64,000 nucleotides of DNA from an uncultured Pseudomonadota bacterium (GCA_903825645.1 CAIKBL010000025.1:89417-153416); one strand, 5' to 3'. Counted from the first letter of the stretch, positions 38,394 through 48,641 are shown. The notes: generated from the letters alone by a model not told the origin. Numbers and translations: made by a program.

Positions 38394-39173
38394 CTACAAG
38401 CCGGCGGTGTGACCGCCATCAACCGTCATGAGATTGCCGTTCATATAGCGCGACGCGTCAGAGGCCAAATAAATCAACGCACCATCCAGTTCAGATGGGT
38501 CGCCGAAGCGCTTGGCCGGAATTCGATTACGAAGGCGATCTCCTGCAGGTGTCTGAAGCCATTCATCATTCATTTCCGTAATGAAGTATCCCGGTGCGAG
38601 GGCATTCACGCGGATCCCACTAGTGGCCAAATCCACGCACAAATCTCTGCCCATATTGATTAGTCCGGCCTTGGCTGCCGAATAAGGTGCAAGGTGACCT
38701 ATGGCGCGGATCCCAAGGACCGATGCAATATTGATTATGCTTGCACCACGCTTATCCACTAGCCGGCGCTTAATGATTTCTTGGGCTAATACCCACGGTC
38801 CCCGAAGATTAGTTTCGTAGACCGTATCCCATTCGTCATCCGTCAATTTCTGCGGTGCCTTCGGAATAGCGATCCCCGCATTATTTACGAGCACGTCGAC
38901 CGGCGAAATTTCTTCTACCAGAGAAACACAGCTCCGAATACTTTCACGATCACGCACATCCAAACTGTAAACATCGCAACGTCCTCCCTCCGCTCGCAAT
39001 TCCGCCGCGAGCGCCTCCATTTTTCCGGTTCCCCTGGAGCACAACGCCACACGCGCACCGGCGCGGGTTAGCGTTCTCGCAAAATGTCGACCAAGACCGC
39101 TGGATGCACCCGTCACTAACACGTGCTTTTTCGTCAAATCGAAAACGGTGCTTAAAAATGCTTTTGGATCCAT
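38394..39173 (-). CDS. SDR-family oxidoreductase
   Basis: 'VLVTGASSGLGRHFARTLTRAG', 'VNNAGIAIP', 'YSAAKAGLINMGRDLCVDLATSGIRVNALAPGYFITEMN', 'VDGGHTAGL'. Confidence 0.92.
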   Translation of the reverse strand: MDPKAFLSTVFDLTKKHVLVTGASSGLGRHFARTLTRAGARVALCSRGTGKMEALAAELRAEGGRCDVYSLDVRDRESIRSCVSLVEEISPVDVLVNNAGIAIPKAPQKLTDDEWDTVYETNLRGPWVLAQEIIKRRLVDKRGASIINIASVLGIRAIGHLAPYSAAKAGLINMGRDLCVDLATSGIRVNALAPGYFITEMNDEWLQTPAGDRLRNRIPAKRFGDPSELDGALIYLASDASRYMNGNLMTVDGGHTAGL

Positions 39174-39516
39174 AAAAAAATCTCGTCAAAATTTAAAATT
39201 CGCCATCAAGAAAATCGCGCGCACCCTGCGAAGAGGTCCCCAGATAAAACCGAGAACCTCAGGATATCCGTCAGATTGGCGTTTCCCCATGAAACGCGCT
39301 CAGACCGACTATTCCGAGGTTCCAGCAAGGCACAAACCGCCGACTACATGTCCGTTCGACCGATAGGGTTGTGCACCTCACTACGCTTTTTGTCAACTTT
39401 TCGTTCGCAATTCGTCTTGCCTGCAATGAGCCAACCTGATAATTATTCGGGAAGAATTCTCCAAACAATAGACGAAGCAACTATGCGCATAATCGGAAAT
39501 GGAGAAATTGATGTGT

Positions 39517-39532
39517 GACCGACTATTCGGTC
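39517..39532. promoter_or_regulatory. Operator-like palindrome GACCGACTATTCGGTC (TetR-type operator candidate)
   Basis: Inverted repeat GACCGA..TCGGTC; 12 nt of it (GACCGACTATTC) recur at 39303-39314 in the same divergent intergenic region. Confidence 0.4.
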
Positions 39533-39881
39533 GCACTCGTCATTGTGATTCACGCAGATACCGGTGGGACTGCGTCTCCCCCAAAGGTTATGTTCCCAAA
39601 TGCGCTAGCACATTAGATTTAAATTGCATCTTAAATGCATTAGGCTCTGACGAGAGTCACCGCCAAATTTGCGACAAAGGAGACATGTCGCCGAACACCT
39701 TCGCGGACTTTCAGTAACCGACTCGAGCCACAAACTTCAGGATCTCGCGCAGTGCGTTTTCATGCTGTCGGGACGGTAGTAGCTTAACCTGTGGATCCAT
39801 TGCCCGCTTGAATCTGGCCAGAACACTAGTCACGTGGCTTTTCACCACTCACAATACAGGCTTGTATAACCGCCCAGAGAG

Positions 39882-40379
39882 ATGAACGTCATGAGTGAAT
39901 TGACGCCTGAAAACTTCCGGAAAGCCTGTGGTTACTGGGCCACTGGTGTATCCATTGTAACCACCTGTGACGTAGACCAAACCCCCTTCGGGTTGACGAT
40001 GAACGCAGTAACTTCGCTATCGCTGGACCCGCCACTTTTTATTATCTGTGTTGATAACAAATCGGACACATTGGAGCCCATGAAGCGCAGCGGCGTCTTC
40101 TGCGTGAACATGCTGAGCTCAACCCAAGAAGCGTTATCCAACGCTTTTTCGAAGAAAGGCCTCAATAAATTCGAAGGTGTCGGCTTCACGCGCGGCGCTA
40201 CGGGCTCACCTATGCTGGACGGTCGTCTGTTGGCTGTAGACTGTCAGGTCTCCGCCGTATACCCGGGAGGAGATCACCACATATTCGTGGGCGAAGTTCG
40301 CGAAATTAGCTTTCCAGAGTCAGACGCAATAAAGCCGCTGCTCTATTATCGCGGGCGTTACGCTGGGATTGGCGTCTGA
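39882..40379 (+). CDS. Flavin reductase domain protein (HpaC/NADH:FMN oxidoreductase-like)
   Basis: 'ENFRKACGYWATGVSIVTTCDVDQTPFGLTMNAVTSLSLDPPLFIICVDNKSDTLEPMKRSGVFCVNMLSSTQEALSNAF'. Confidence 0.92.
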   Translation: MNVMSELTPENFRKACGYWATGVSIVTTCDVDQTPFGLTMNAVTSLSLDPPLFIICVDNKSDTLEPMKRSGVFCVNMLSSTQEALSNAFSKKGLNKFEGVGFTRGATGSPMLDGRLLAVDCQVSAVYPGGDHHIFVGEVREISFPESDAIKPLLYYRGRYAGIGV

Positions 40380-40490
40380 TACCAAACGTCTCAACTTGGA
40401 GCTCAGTGGGCTGTCAAGACGATAACCCACTGGTTTGGCCTGCTGTAACTGACCATTTCAAACGGGATCGAATCCGCTGCAGGAAGGTAA

Positions 40491-41093
40491 TCAGGGTGAC
40501 CAACTTTCGTTTGTTGTCCTAATTTCGGCTTTCCGAAAGCAACCGATAACATGGTCGTCGACCATTCCTGTCGCCTGCATGAACGCGTACACCACCGTGG
40601 AGCCGAGAAACTTAAAACCTCTTCGCTTCAGGTCTTTGGCGAGCGCATCCGATTCCGGGGAAGTGATCCGGACATCCGCATGGATTTCCGGCCGATTGAT
40701 CTGTGGCTTTCCGTCGCTAAAACCCCAGAGGTAATGGGCAAAACTGCCGCATGCGATCTGGACTTCGAGGAAACACCTGGCGTTCGAAACCGCTGCCATA
40801 ATCTTTGCTCGATTACGAATAATTGCAGCATTTTCCATCAATTGCTCGATTTTAGCCGCGTCAAAAAGGCTGACCTCACTGGGGTCAAATGCTGCGAACG
40901 CTGTTCGGTACCCATCTCGCTTACGCAATACCGTCAACCAACTCAATCCCGCTTGGGCTGCCTCCAGCGTCAAAAACTCAAAAAACGTACGATCGTCGTA
41001 GACGGGTACACCCCATTCGCTATCGTGATAGCGAATCATCTCGGTGCTGTCGCCGACCCATGGGCATCTAAGCTTATGCACAGAACTACTCAT
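40491..41093 (-). CDS. tag: DNA-3-methyladenine glycosylase I
   Basis: 'RCPWVGDSTEMIRYHDSEWGVPVYDDRTFFEFLTLEAAQAGLSWLTVLRKRDGYRTAFAAFDP', 'GFKFLGSTVVYAFMQATGMVDDHVIGCFR'. Confidence 0.94.
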   Translation of the reverse strand: MSSSVHKLRCPWVGDSTEMIRYHDSEWGVPVYDDRTFFEFLTLEAAQAGLSWLTVLRKRDGYRTAFAAFDPSEVSLFDAAKIEQLMENAAIIRNRAKIMAAVSNARCFLEVQIACGSFAHYLWGFSDGKPQINRPEIHADVRITSPESDALAKDLKRRGFKFLGSTVVYAFMQATGMVDDHVIGCFRKAEIRTTNESWSP

Positions 41094-41131
41094 GTCACCG
41101 TATCACTCCCAATGCACTCACCCCACCACCA

Positions 41132-41902
41132 TCAACGAGGCGGGAGCCGACTCGCACCATCGAGCCGAATGCATTCGCCGTTCAAATAGGCGTTTTCGAT
41201 AATGTGCATTGCTAAGCCCGCATACTCACTAGGCATTCCAAATCGTTTCGGGTACTCAAGTTGCGCAATAATCCCCGTGCGGATTTTTTCCGGTAAGCTC
41301 ATTGCCATTGGAGTCTCAAACAAACCCGGCGCGATTGTCATGCACCGAATACCGTCTCGAGCGAGATCACGCGCGATCGGCAACGTCATACTGACCACGC
41401 CGCCCTTGCTGGCAGCATAGGCCGCTTGACCTGTTTGACCGTCATAGGCCGCAGCAGAAGCTGTGTTAATAATAACGCCGCGTTCCCCACTCACTCCCTC
41501 TGGTGAGTTTTTGGTCATTTCGACCGCAGCGAGTCGGAGCACATTAAAAGTTCCGATAAGATTAATGTTGATGATCCGAACATAGTGCTCCAGCGAGTGG
41601 GGCTCGCCGCGACTCACCGTCTTGGCGGCAGTACCGATACCTGCGCAATTCACGCAGACATGCAAACTACCAAACCGCGCCATCACCGCACCGATTGCGT
41701 TTTTAACATCGGCTTCGCTGGTTACATCAACCCGGCAATACATGCCATTTCCACCGAGCGTATTCGCCACCGCCTCCCCAAGCTGATCGTTCAGATCAAA
41801 TAACGCGACATTAGCCCCCGCCTTAGCCAACGCTTCCGCGGTTGCCTGTCCCAGTCCGGATGCACCACCGGTGACAATCGCGACTTTTCCATCAATCTGC
41901 AT
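41132..41902 (-). CDS. SDR, 3-hydroxyacyl-CoA dehydrogenase type II-like
   Basis: 'KVAIVTGGASGLGQATAEALAKAGANVALFDLND', 'GERGVIINTASAAAYDGQTGQAAYAASKGGVVSMTLPIARDLARDGIRCMTIAPGLFETPM'. Confidence 0.92.
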   Translation of the reverse strand: MQIDGKVAIVTGGASGLGQATAEALAKAGANVALFDLNDQLGEAVANTLGGNGMYCRVDVTSEADVKNAIGAVMARFGSLHVCVNCAGIGTAAKTVSRGEPHSLEHYVRIININLIGTFNVLRLAAVEMTKNSPEGVSGERGVIINTASAAAYDGQTGQAAYAASKGGVVSMTLPIARDLARDGIRCMTIAPGLFETPMAMSLPEKIRTGIIAQLEYPKRFGMPSEYAGLAMHIIENAYLNGECIRLDGASRLPPR

Positions 41903-42666
41903 GATCTATGCTCCATGGAGAAAAAAAAATACCGAGAAATAAGCCTTGCTTTGCTTGGATCATCCGGATATGTGCCGACGCAGTTGAAGAAATCGTCGTT
42001 TTAGCCATCTCGCGGAAGGGAGGATTCGACCAAGTCTATCTGCCGGAAAACTGACCGACACATGCGTCGACGTGCGCCGATTTAACCTGCTAGCGAAACA
42101 CCCCACGAGCAGACAAGGCGAAATTACGTGCTTGTGCCTGATGTCCTATCATTGGGGCATTTTCGATCTAATGTAGCAGCTCTGCAAGACTGACAGAGAC
42201 AGTCGGTCATACCGCCATAGCCAGCCTTGATTCCGGTCAAAATTTCGGCCTTTCCTAAGCAAATAACATCATCAAGCTATGACCGTCATTCCAAAAAAAT
42301 GGAGGATGACTTGATGGCCATCAGGAAATGCGACGCATGTCCAAGAAGGACAAGAAAGCAGGAAAAAATTCAGAAAGTTCGGTACGTCGGCTGAAGCTGG
42401 TGGTTACTGCCACCGCTAATATTAGGTGTTTCCGGAATCAGAGATATCCACCAGAAATCTCTTTAAACACACAGCGAAGCAAAGTTAGCGGCGGGAGATC
42501 TGCGCGCCCCTTGAAGACTTACTGTCACTCCTCAGTGCGCGCTATTTGCAACAAAGACAATTCGAAGGCAGCACCAACACATCGAGTAGGCCAACGCGAC
42601 GGTCCTCTATTGCCCGTCCATAAAGAAATACATCAACTCCTTTGAAGCGCCACTCACACCGTCGCC

Positions 42667-42707
42667 GCTGTAATCCACGAGGAATTTTGATGCTCATGGA
42701 TTACAGC
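42667..42707. repeat. 11-bp perfect inverted repeat (GCTGTAATCCA / TGGATTACAGC, 19-nt loop)
   Basis: Direct reading; 27 nt beyond the stop of the minus-strand thiolase; no adjacent T-run. Confidence 0.6.
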
Positions 42708-42733
42708 CGGCAGCGGGGAAAAGTATCGCCGAC

Positions 42734-43915
42734 TTAAAGTAGTTCGATCCCCACGGCGGTGGCTTCACCGCCACCAATGCAAAGACTAGCGACGCCACGG
42801 CGCTTACCCATGTCACGCAGCGCATGGATCAAGGTTACGATAATTCGCGCACCAGAGGCGCCCACCGGGTGCCCGAGTGCACAAGCGCCACCACGCACAT
42901 TGACCTTGTCATGCGAAAGCTTGAGGTCGTGCATAGCTGCCATGGCGACCACCGCAAAAGCCTCATTGATCTCATAGAGATCAACGTCAGCATCGGTCCA
43001 GCCGAGCCGCTTCATTAGCTTTTGGATTGCGAACACCGGTGCCGTCGTGAACCAACCGGGTTCCTGTGCATGGGTGGCGTGACCCAAAATACGCGCAAGG
43101 GGTTTCTGTCCCGTCTTAATGGCATGACTTTGCGAAGTCAAGATTAACGCCGCGGCACCGTCAGAGATTGAACTCGAATTGGCCGCCGTCACCGTGCCAT
43201 CCTTCGCGAACGCTGGGCGAAGTTGTGGGATTTTGTCCATTCGCGCTTTGCCAGGCTGCTCGTCGATTTCAACTCTTTTACTGTCGCGGCCATTAGTAAC
43301 GTCGACGGCGGTAATTTCGGCTGCGAAGGCACCTGACGTAATCGCGTGCTGGGCACGCGTCAATGACGCAATCGCATACTCGTCTTGCGCTTCTCGTGTA
43401 AAGCCATATTTGGTCGCGCAGTCTTCGGCAAAGGTCCCCATCAGACGGCCGCGTTGATAGACGTCCTCAAGACCATCAAAAAACATATGATCGAGGACCT
43501 CCCCATGGCCGAGTCGCATGCCGACCCGCACCTTGGGTAGCAGGTAAGGTGCGTTGGACATGCTTTCCATGCCGCCGGCCACAACGACGTTTGAATTACC
43601 CGCCAGGATGGCGTCGAAACCAAACATCACCGCTTTCATCCCGGATCCGCACATCTTATTGATCGTCGTCGCACCGACGCTCATCGGGATCCCAGCGCCA
43701 ATCGAGGCCTGACGTGCAGGAGCCTGTCCTAGGCCCGCTGGCAACACACATCCCATGATCGTTTCGTCAACCGTTGATGGGTCTATGTTCGCGCGTTCGA
43801 GCGCGGCTTTGATGGCAACGGAACCCAATACAGGGGCGGCCACCGAGGCAAGTTCGCCTTGCATGCCGCCCATAGGCGTGCGCGCGGCGCCGGTAATGAC
43901 GACAGCATCTTGCAT
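42734..43915 (-). CDS. Acetyl-CoA C-acetyltransferase (thiolase)
   Basis: '[22 protein letters not shown]', '[42 protein letters not shown]', '[21 protein letters not shown]', '[18 protein letters not shown]'. Confidence 0.95.
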   Translation of the reverse strand: MQDAVVITGAARTPMGGMQGELASVAAPVLGSVAIKAALERANIDPSTVDETIMGCVLPAGLGQAPARQASIGAGIPMSVGATTINKMCGSGMKAVMFGFDAILAGNSNVVVAGGMESMSNAPYLLPKVRVGMRLGHGEVLDHMFFDGLEDVYQRGRLMGTFAEDCATKYGFTREAQDEYAIASLTRAQHAITSGAFAAEITAVDVTNGRDSKRVEIDEQPGKARMDKIPQLRPAFAKDGTVTAANSSSISDGAAALILTSQSHAIKTGQKPLARILGHATHAQEPGWFTTAPVFAIQKLMKRLGWTDADVDLYEINEAFAVVAMAAMHDLKLSHDKVNVRGGACALGHPVGASGARIIVTLIHALRDMGKRRGVASLCIGGGEATAVGIELL

Positions 43916-44113
43916 GTGAAAATTCTCCAGGGTTTTACAAGGGTGGACGGAGTTTACTCCGACTCCCGAACGCGGCATAGGATGCATGAGCGTTGGCGTG
44001 AGGAGCTCGATAACGAATGTGCTCCCTTAGGCCCTAAGCGGAAGATTATTCCTACACCCCCCAAAAAAATGAAATAAAGTTGCCGTTTCTGGAACACAGC
44101 CGCTAGCACTGAT

Positions 44114-45307
44114 CTAGTCAAGCACACGTCGTACAATTTCATCCGCAATTGGGAGCGCGGCCGTGGCGGCGGGTGAAGGCGCATTACAGACATAAATGCC
44201 TCGAGCCGTCTGCTGGATCAAAAAATCATGAATAAGTCGACCGTCGCGAGCCACAGCCTGAGCCCTCACTCCGCTCGGGTGAGGCTCCAGATCAGCTTGC
44301 GTGACCTGTGGACAATATTTTTGGACCTGCTTCAGGTAGTAGGAACGACTCGCTGCACAACGCAACTCCGCGAATCCCGCGCGCCCGTGGCGGGCTAACA
44401 CACGCCAGAACCCCGGGAACCGGAGCATTTCGTTAATATCCTGCACGCAGACATCCCGACTACGATAGCCCTCGCGCGAAAACGCAACCATCGCGCTTGG
44501 TCCAACAGAAATTCCGCCGCCAATCAGACGTGTGAGATGTATCCCCAGAAACGGAAGCGCCGGATCGGGAACCGGATAAATATGGTGCCCTGCCAAGGTA
44601 TCGAAGCGCTTTGCAAGACGGAAGTAATCGCCACGAAATGGCACGATCGCAAAATCAGGAACAATCCCGCCGAGAACTGCCAGGCGGTCACTGTATAACC
44701 CCGCGCAAACCACTAGACGCGCGCCGACAAAACTCCGTGCAGGGGTATCCACTTCGATTCGGTCTTGAAATTCATGTATCGCGGTGACTTCCGTGTTCAA
44801 AGCCAACTCCACGCCAGCTTGTTCGAGTAGTTCACCCAGGCGTGCAGTCACTATCCGATAATCGACCATTCCGGTTTCTGGCACCTTGAGGGCCGCTGCG
44901 CCCGTAACATTTGGTTCGCAGACTTTCAATTCTGCGGCATCCATCCACTCAACCTCGACGCCATTGCTCACCGCGCGGGTCTGAAGCGTCCTCAACCGCT
45001 CCAACTCTATCTGATTGGTCGCCACGATCAGTTTTCCACATTGTGCATAGGGCACTTCGTGTTGACGACAAAATGCGAGGGTCGCCTTTAGCCCCGCACG
45101 ACAGAATCGCGCTTTCTGGCTCCCAGGCTCGTAATACACCCCTGCGTGGATCACGCCACTGTTTCGACCGCTCTGGTGGTGGCCGATACAAGCCTCTTTT
45201 TCAATAAGCACGATGCGCGCGCTTGGTCGGGCCCGAACCAGCGCATACGCACTCGCGAGACCAACGATTCCGCCGCCTATGACAATGAAATCGGCATTTT
45301 CGGCCAT
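44114..45307 (-). CDS. lhgO: L-2-hydroxyglutarate oxidase-like FAD-dependent oxidoreductase
   Basis: 'DFIVIGGGIVGLASAYALVRARPSARIVLIEKEACIGHHQSGRNSGVIHAGVYYEPGSQKARFCRAG', 'GHHIYPVPDPALPFLGIHLTRLIGG'. Confidence 0.92.
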   Translation of the reverse strand: MAENADFIVIGGGIVGLASAYALVRARPSARIVLIEKEACIGHHQSGRNSGVIHAGVYYEPGSQKARFCRAGLKATLAFCRQHEVPYAQCGKLIVATNQIELERLRTLQTRAVSNGVEVEWMDAAELKVCEPNVTGAAALKVPETGMVDYRIVTARLGELLEQAGVELALNTEVTAIHEFQDRIEVDTPARSFVGARLVVCAGLYSDRLAVLGGIVPDFAIVPFRGDYFRLAKRFDTLAGHHIYPVPDPALPFLGIHLTRLIGGGISVGPSAMVAFSREGYRSRDVCVQDINEMLRFPGFWRVLARHGRAGFAELRCAASRSYYLKQVQKYCPQVTQADLEPHPSGVRAQAVARDGRLIHDFLIQQTARGIYVCNAPSPAATAALPIADEIVRRVLD

Positions 45308-45764
45308 AACTCACTCTATCGGGAATTCTTACTTCGCAAACAGAACGAAACTCGTTGGTACCGAATTGCCAATGCGTAGCCCGTTATAGAATCTTCTCAG
45401 AGTTGATTAATTTTTAAGCTAGAGCATCTTTCTTAGCCGTGTAATTAGGCAAACGCCCTCACGTCGTTTTTATTTGCTTAGCACGAGTCGCGTGTTTAGG
45501 CCAACCACCCTATGCTTCGAAGGGATGTCGCCGACGCTGCCTTCGACTCGTATCCAGTCCTGCGGTATTTACCACAAGTTTTACCGAACCGAAAATAAAA
45601 CGACACGCAGATGTCGAATGAGTTACGCCCATGCGCCGCTCAGCATCGGTTCAAACTTGAGGGTCCGGCGTGTGCGCCGAACCTATTCATCCGGAGGAGG
45701 ACTCAAGAAGTTGGCGGCAAAGCAGCAGAGATGCTGACTTCGCGGGACCCGCGTTATCAGCTAC

Positions 45765-46706
45765 CTAGATGGCACGGATGGCAGCACGAAATTCGGCGCA
45801 TCGCTCCACGAAATTGCGCGCTGTTTTGGGCATAGGCACACGGGCAAAAGCGACCCACTCTATGATTTTTTTACCTTCCCGGATGAGTTCAAGACCATGT
45901 GTCACTTGAGAGTCCTCCATATCGCTCCCCGTCGTTGTCACACTGAAATGGTATAGTTCATCGCCGGTGGCAACAAATTCAGGCCAAACGTCAAAAATCG
46001 CCCGATCCGTTTTCATTGTCTCGCTCTCGAGCTTAGCCGCTTTTGCGTATCCGACGACGCGCGCGGCGACTCCATCAAACGGCCGCAGATCGGAAAATGT
46101 CTCGATCAATTTCCCTGCAATTTGATCAATAGCAGACATCGAAAGGGCCACTTTGATGTAACGAGAGACATAAAAATCCGCAATTGGCATGTAAAACGCC
46201 TTCAGCGGTTCCCCCCACAGCTCGTCGAGCCCTTCCTCCCCACTGTAATGCCGAACCTGCTTACCCAACTCGAAGGCTTCCAGAAAGCACGCCTCACATT
46301 CCCGCAACAATTCATTGTCGTAAGCGATTTCGATGCCCCGTTGTTTAAGCTCAAAAATGATGTTGAAGATGTCCGAGCCGCGGTTAAGCAATGCGCCGGC
46401 CAACATCGCAGCATTTACTCGACGCCGGTGAGGTTCTTTTTGAAGATCATAGGCCGTACGTGCATCTCTAAGCTTGTAGCCTGGCGTATTGATGCCGGAC
46501 TCCGTGTGATGAAAAACACGTTTTGTGAGCTGCTCGATGAGTTCCCTGCGCGCTGATTCTTCATTGGTCGGGACATCGTAGTGTCTGATCCAATATCCAT
46601 CGAAGAAGATAACGCGTTTTCCATCCACCTCACTGATGGAACCATTTATGGGTGCCTGCGGAGGTTCCTCCGTCCTAGTGGTTCTGGAAAGCGAATCTAG
46701 TGTCAT
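45765..46706 (-). CDS. Hypothetical protein, unknown family (about 313 aa)
   Basis: Long uninterrupted ORF with coherent composition; ATG at 46706 preceded by GAGAG; no recognised motif. Confidence 0.65.
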   Translation of the reverse strand: MTLDSLSRTTRTEEPPQAPINGSISEVDGKRVIFFDGYWIRHYDVPTNEESARRELIEQLTKRVFHHTESGINTPGYKLRDARTAYDLQKEPHRRRVNAAMLAGALLNRGSDIFNIIFELKQRGIEIAYDNELLRECEACFLEAFELGKQVRHYSGEEGLDELWGEPLKAFYMPIADFYVSRYIKVALSMSAIDQIAGKLIETFSDLRPFDGVAARVVGYAKAAKLESETMKTDRAIFDVWPEFVATGDELYHFSVTTTGSDMEDSQVTHGLELIREGKKIIEWVAFARVPMPKTARNFVERCAEFRAAIRAI

Positions 46707-46951
46707 ACCTTGGCTCTCTAGTTGCACTTATTCAATGTGCAAAAAACGTTCATCCGCGGATTGCGGCGGGCCACCACCAGGATGCCGGGTCCATAACCCG
46801 CCCATCCAAAACGGGACCTATGATACAAATAACGGGGACCTGATCGATATCAGTTCGGATGGGCAACCGCGTCTCCCAGTTAGCGCGGAATGATCTTCCA
46901 CTTCCTTAGTGATAATTGTGTTATAAGCGCCTACCCAGACAGGGAATCACT

Positions 46952-47422
46952 ATGGCTAATCAGATGCCAGACAAATCTTCTCGCCGTAATGATTACCTGC
47001 ATTTTCTGTCCCTACAGACGAGATGGAATGACCTCGACAGCTATGGCCATCTGAATAATGCCCGATATTACGCGTTCCTCGACTCGGCCATCATGGACTA
47101 TCTTCAGGTCCTCGGTGGATTTGACCTCGTCCACGGTCCCGTACTCCCGTTTACGATAGAAAACGGTTGTCGGTTTTTTCAATCTTTTACATTCCCGGAC
47201 ACGATAGAAGTGGGTCTGAGAGTCACAAAAATTGGAAGAAGTAGTATTCGATACGAAATGGGTCTCTTTAAGCAGGGCCATACTGAAATCCGCGCCGCCG
47301 CCTATTTCGTTGACGTCTTTGTCGATGCAACTAGTCAGACACCAATCCAAATCCCCACGGCATTACGTAAGCACCTCCAACACATTCTGTGGCCACAGCA
47401 ACCAATGGCCGCTGACGACTAA
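46952..47422 (+). CDS. Acyl-CoA thioesterase, 4HBT hotdog family
   Basis: 'FLSLQTRWNDLDSYGHLNNARYYAFLDSAIMDYL', 'GCRFFQSFTFPDTIEVGLRVTKIGRSSIRYEMGLF'. Confidence 0.9.
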   Translation: MANQMPDKSSRRNDYLHFLSLQTRWNDLDSYGHLNNARYYAFLDSAIMDYLQVLGGFDLVHGPVLPFTIENGCRFFQSFTFPDTIEVGLRVTKIGRSSIRYEMGLFKQGHTEIRAAAYFVDVFVDATSQTPIQIPTALRKHLQHILWPQQPMAADD

Positions 47423-47477
47423 CCGGCACCGGGAAACAAACCGTGTTGAAGTCACACGCCAATCACTAAAAGGAAGA

Positions 47478-48641
47478 ATGATTATGGGACCTTTGCAGGG
47501 CATAAAAATCGTTGAATTTGCCGGGATTGGACCCGGCCCGCTTTGCGGCATGATGCTTGCCGACATGGGCGCGGAAGTTCTGCGGATTGACCGAAAAAAT
47601 CCGGTGACCCACTATACGGGCCAGAAATTTGATTCTTATAATCCGGGCCGTTACGGGGTATTAAATCGCGGAAAGCGCTCTGTCGCGCTCCATCTGAAGT
47701 TACCAAGCGGCGTTGATGCCGCGAGACGCCTGGTTGCGCAGGCCGATGCACTGATAGATCCATTCAGACCCGGCGTAATGGAGAAACTTGGCCTAGGACC
47801 TGAGCCAAGCCTCGCGGCTAATCCACGGCTTGTTTATGGGCGGATGACTGGCTTCGGACAAGACGGTCCGTTAGCTCACGCTGCGGGTCACGACCTGAAT
47901 TACATCGGGATCTCCGGCGCTTTGCACATTATCGGTCGCCCCGACGAAAAACCCGTCCCCCCGATAAATTATGTGGGCGATTACGGCGGTGGCGCGTGTA
48001 TGCTTGCTTTCGGCATTGCCTGCGCCCTCGTCGAGGCCAAAGCCTCTGGTCGTGGACAAATCATAGACACGGCAATGACTGAAGGTTCCGCCATCCTGGC
48101 CTCTATGATGTACGGCATGTTCGCCCAAGGCGCCTGGCAACCGAAAGGCCAGAACCGGATTGATGGGGGGGCGCACTTTTATGATGTATACGAATGCAGC
48201 GATGGCAAATATCTGACGGTAGCTTGCGCAGAGCCCCAGTTCTACGAGCTTCTACTTGATTTAATGCAACTGGATGATCCAGAACTTCGAAAGGATCGAA
48301 TGGATCCTGAGCGCTGGCCTGCGCTTAAAGGAAAACTGACCACCGCTTTCAAATCTAAAACCCGTTCGGAATGGTGCAGCGTTCTCGAAGGAACAGATGC
48401 CTGCGTCACGCCCATGCTCGATTTCGAAGAAGCCCCTAAACATCCTCATAACGTGGCACGTAAAGCCTTCATCACCCTTGACGGCGTCACGCAACCTGCT
48501 CCCGCACCGCGCTTTAGTCGAACGGTCCCTGAGGTCACCCGCAGACCGCCAACCGCTGGAGAAAACAACCACGACGCATTAACCGATTGGGGCTTCAATC
48601 CGGATGAAATTAGTGCGCTGGAAAGTTCAGGAGCACTCTAG
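47478..48641 (+). CDS. CaiB/BaiF CoA-transferase (alpha-methylacyl-CoA racemase-like)
   Basis: 'MGPLQGIKIVEFAGIGPGPLCGMMLADMGAEVLRIDRK', 'GRYGVLNRGKRSVALHLK', 'RLVYGRMTGFGQDGPLAHAAGHDLNYIGISGAL'. Confidence 0.92.
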   Translation: MIMGPLQGIKIVEFAGIGPGPLCGMMLADMGAEVLRIDRKNPVTHYTGQKFDSYNPGRYGVLNRGKRSVALHLKLPSGVDAARRLVAQADALIDPFRPGVMEKLGLGPEPSLAANPRLVYGRMTGFGQDGPLAHAAGHDLNYIGISGALHIIGRPDEKPVPPINYVGDYGGGACMLAFGIACALVEAKASGRGQIIDTAMTEGSAILASMMYGMFAQGAWQPKGQNRIDGGAHFYDVYECSDGKYLTVACAEPQFYELLLDLMQLDDPELRKDRMDPERWPALKGKLTTAFKSKTRSEWCSVLEGTDACVTPMLDFEEAPKHPHNVARKAFITLDGVTQPAPAPRFSRTVPEVTRRPPTAGENNHDALTDWGFNPDEISALESSGAL

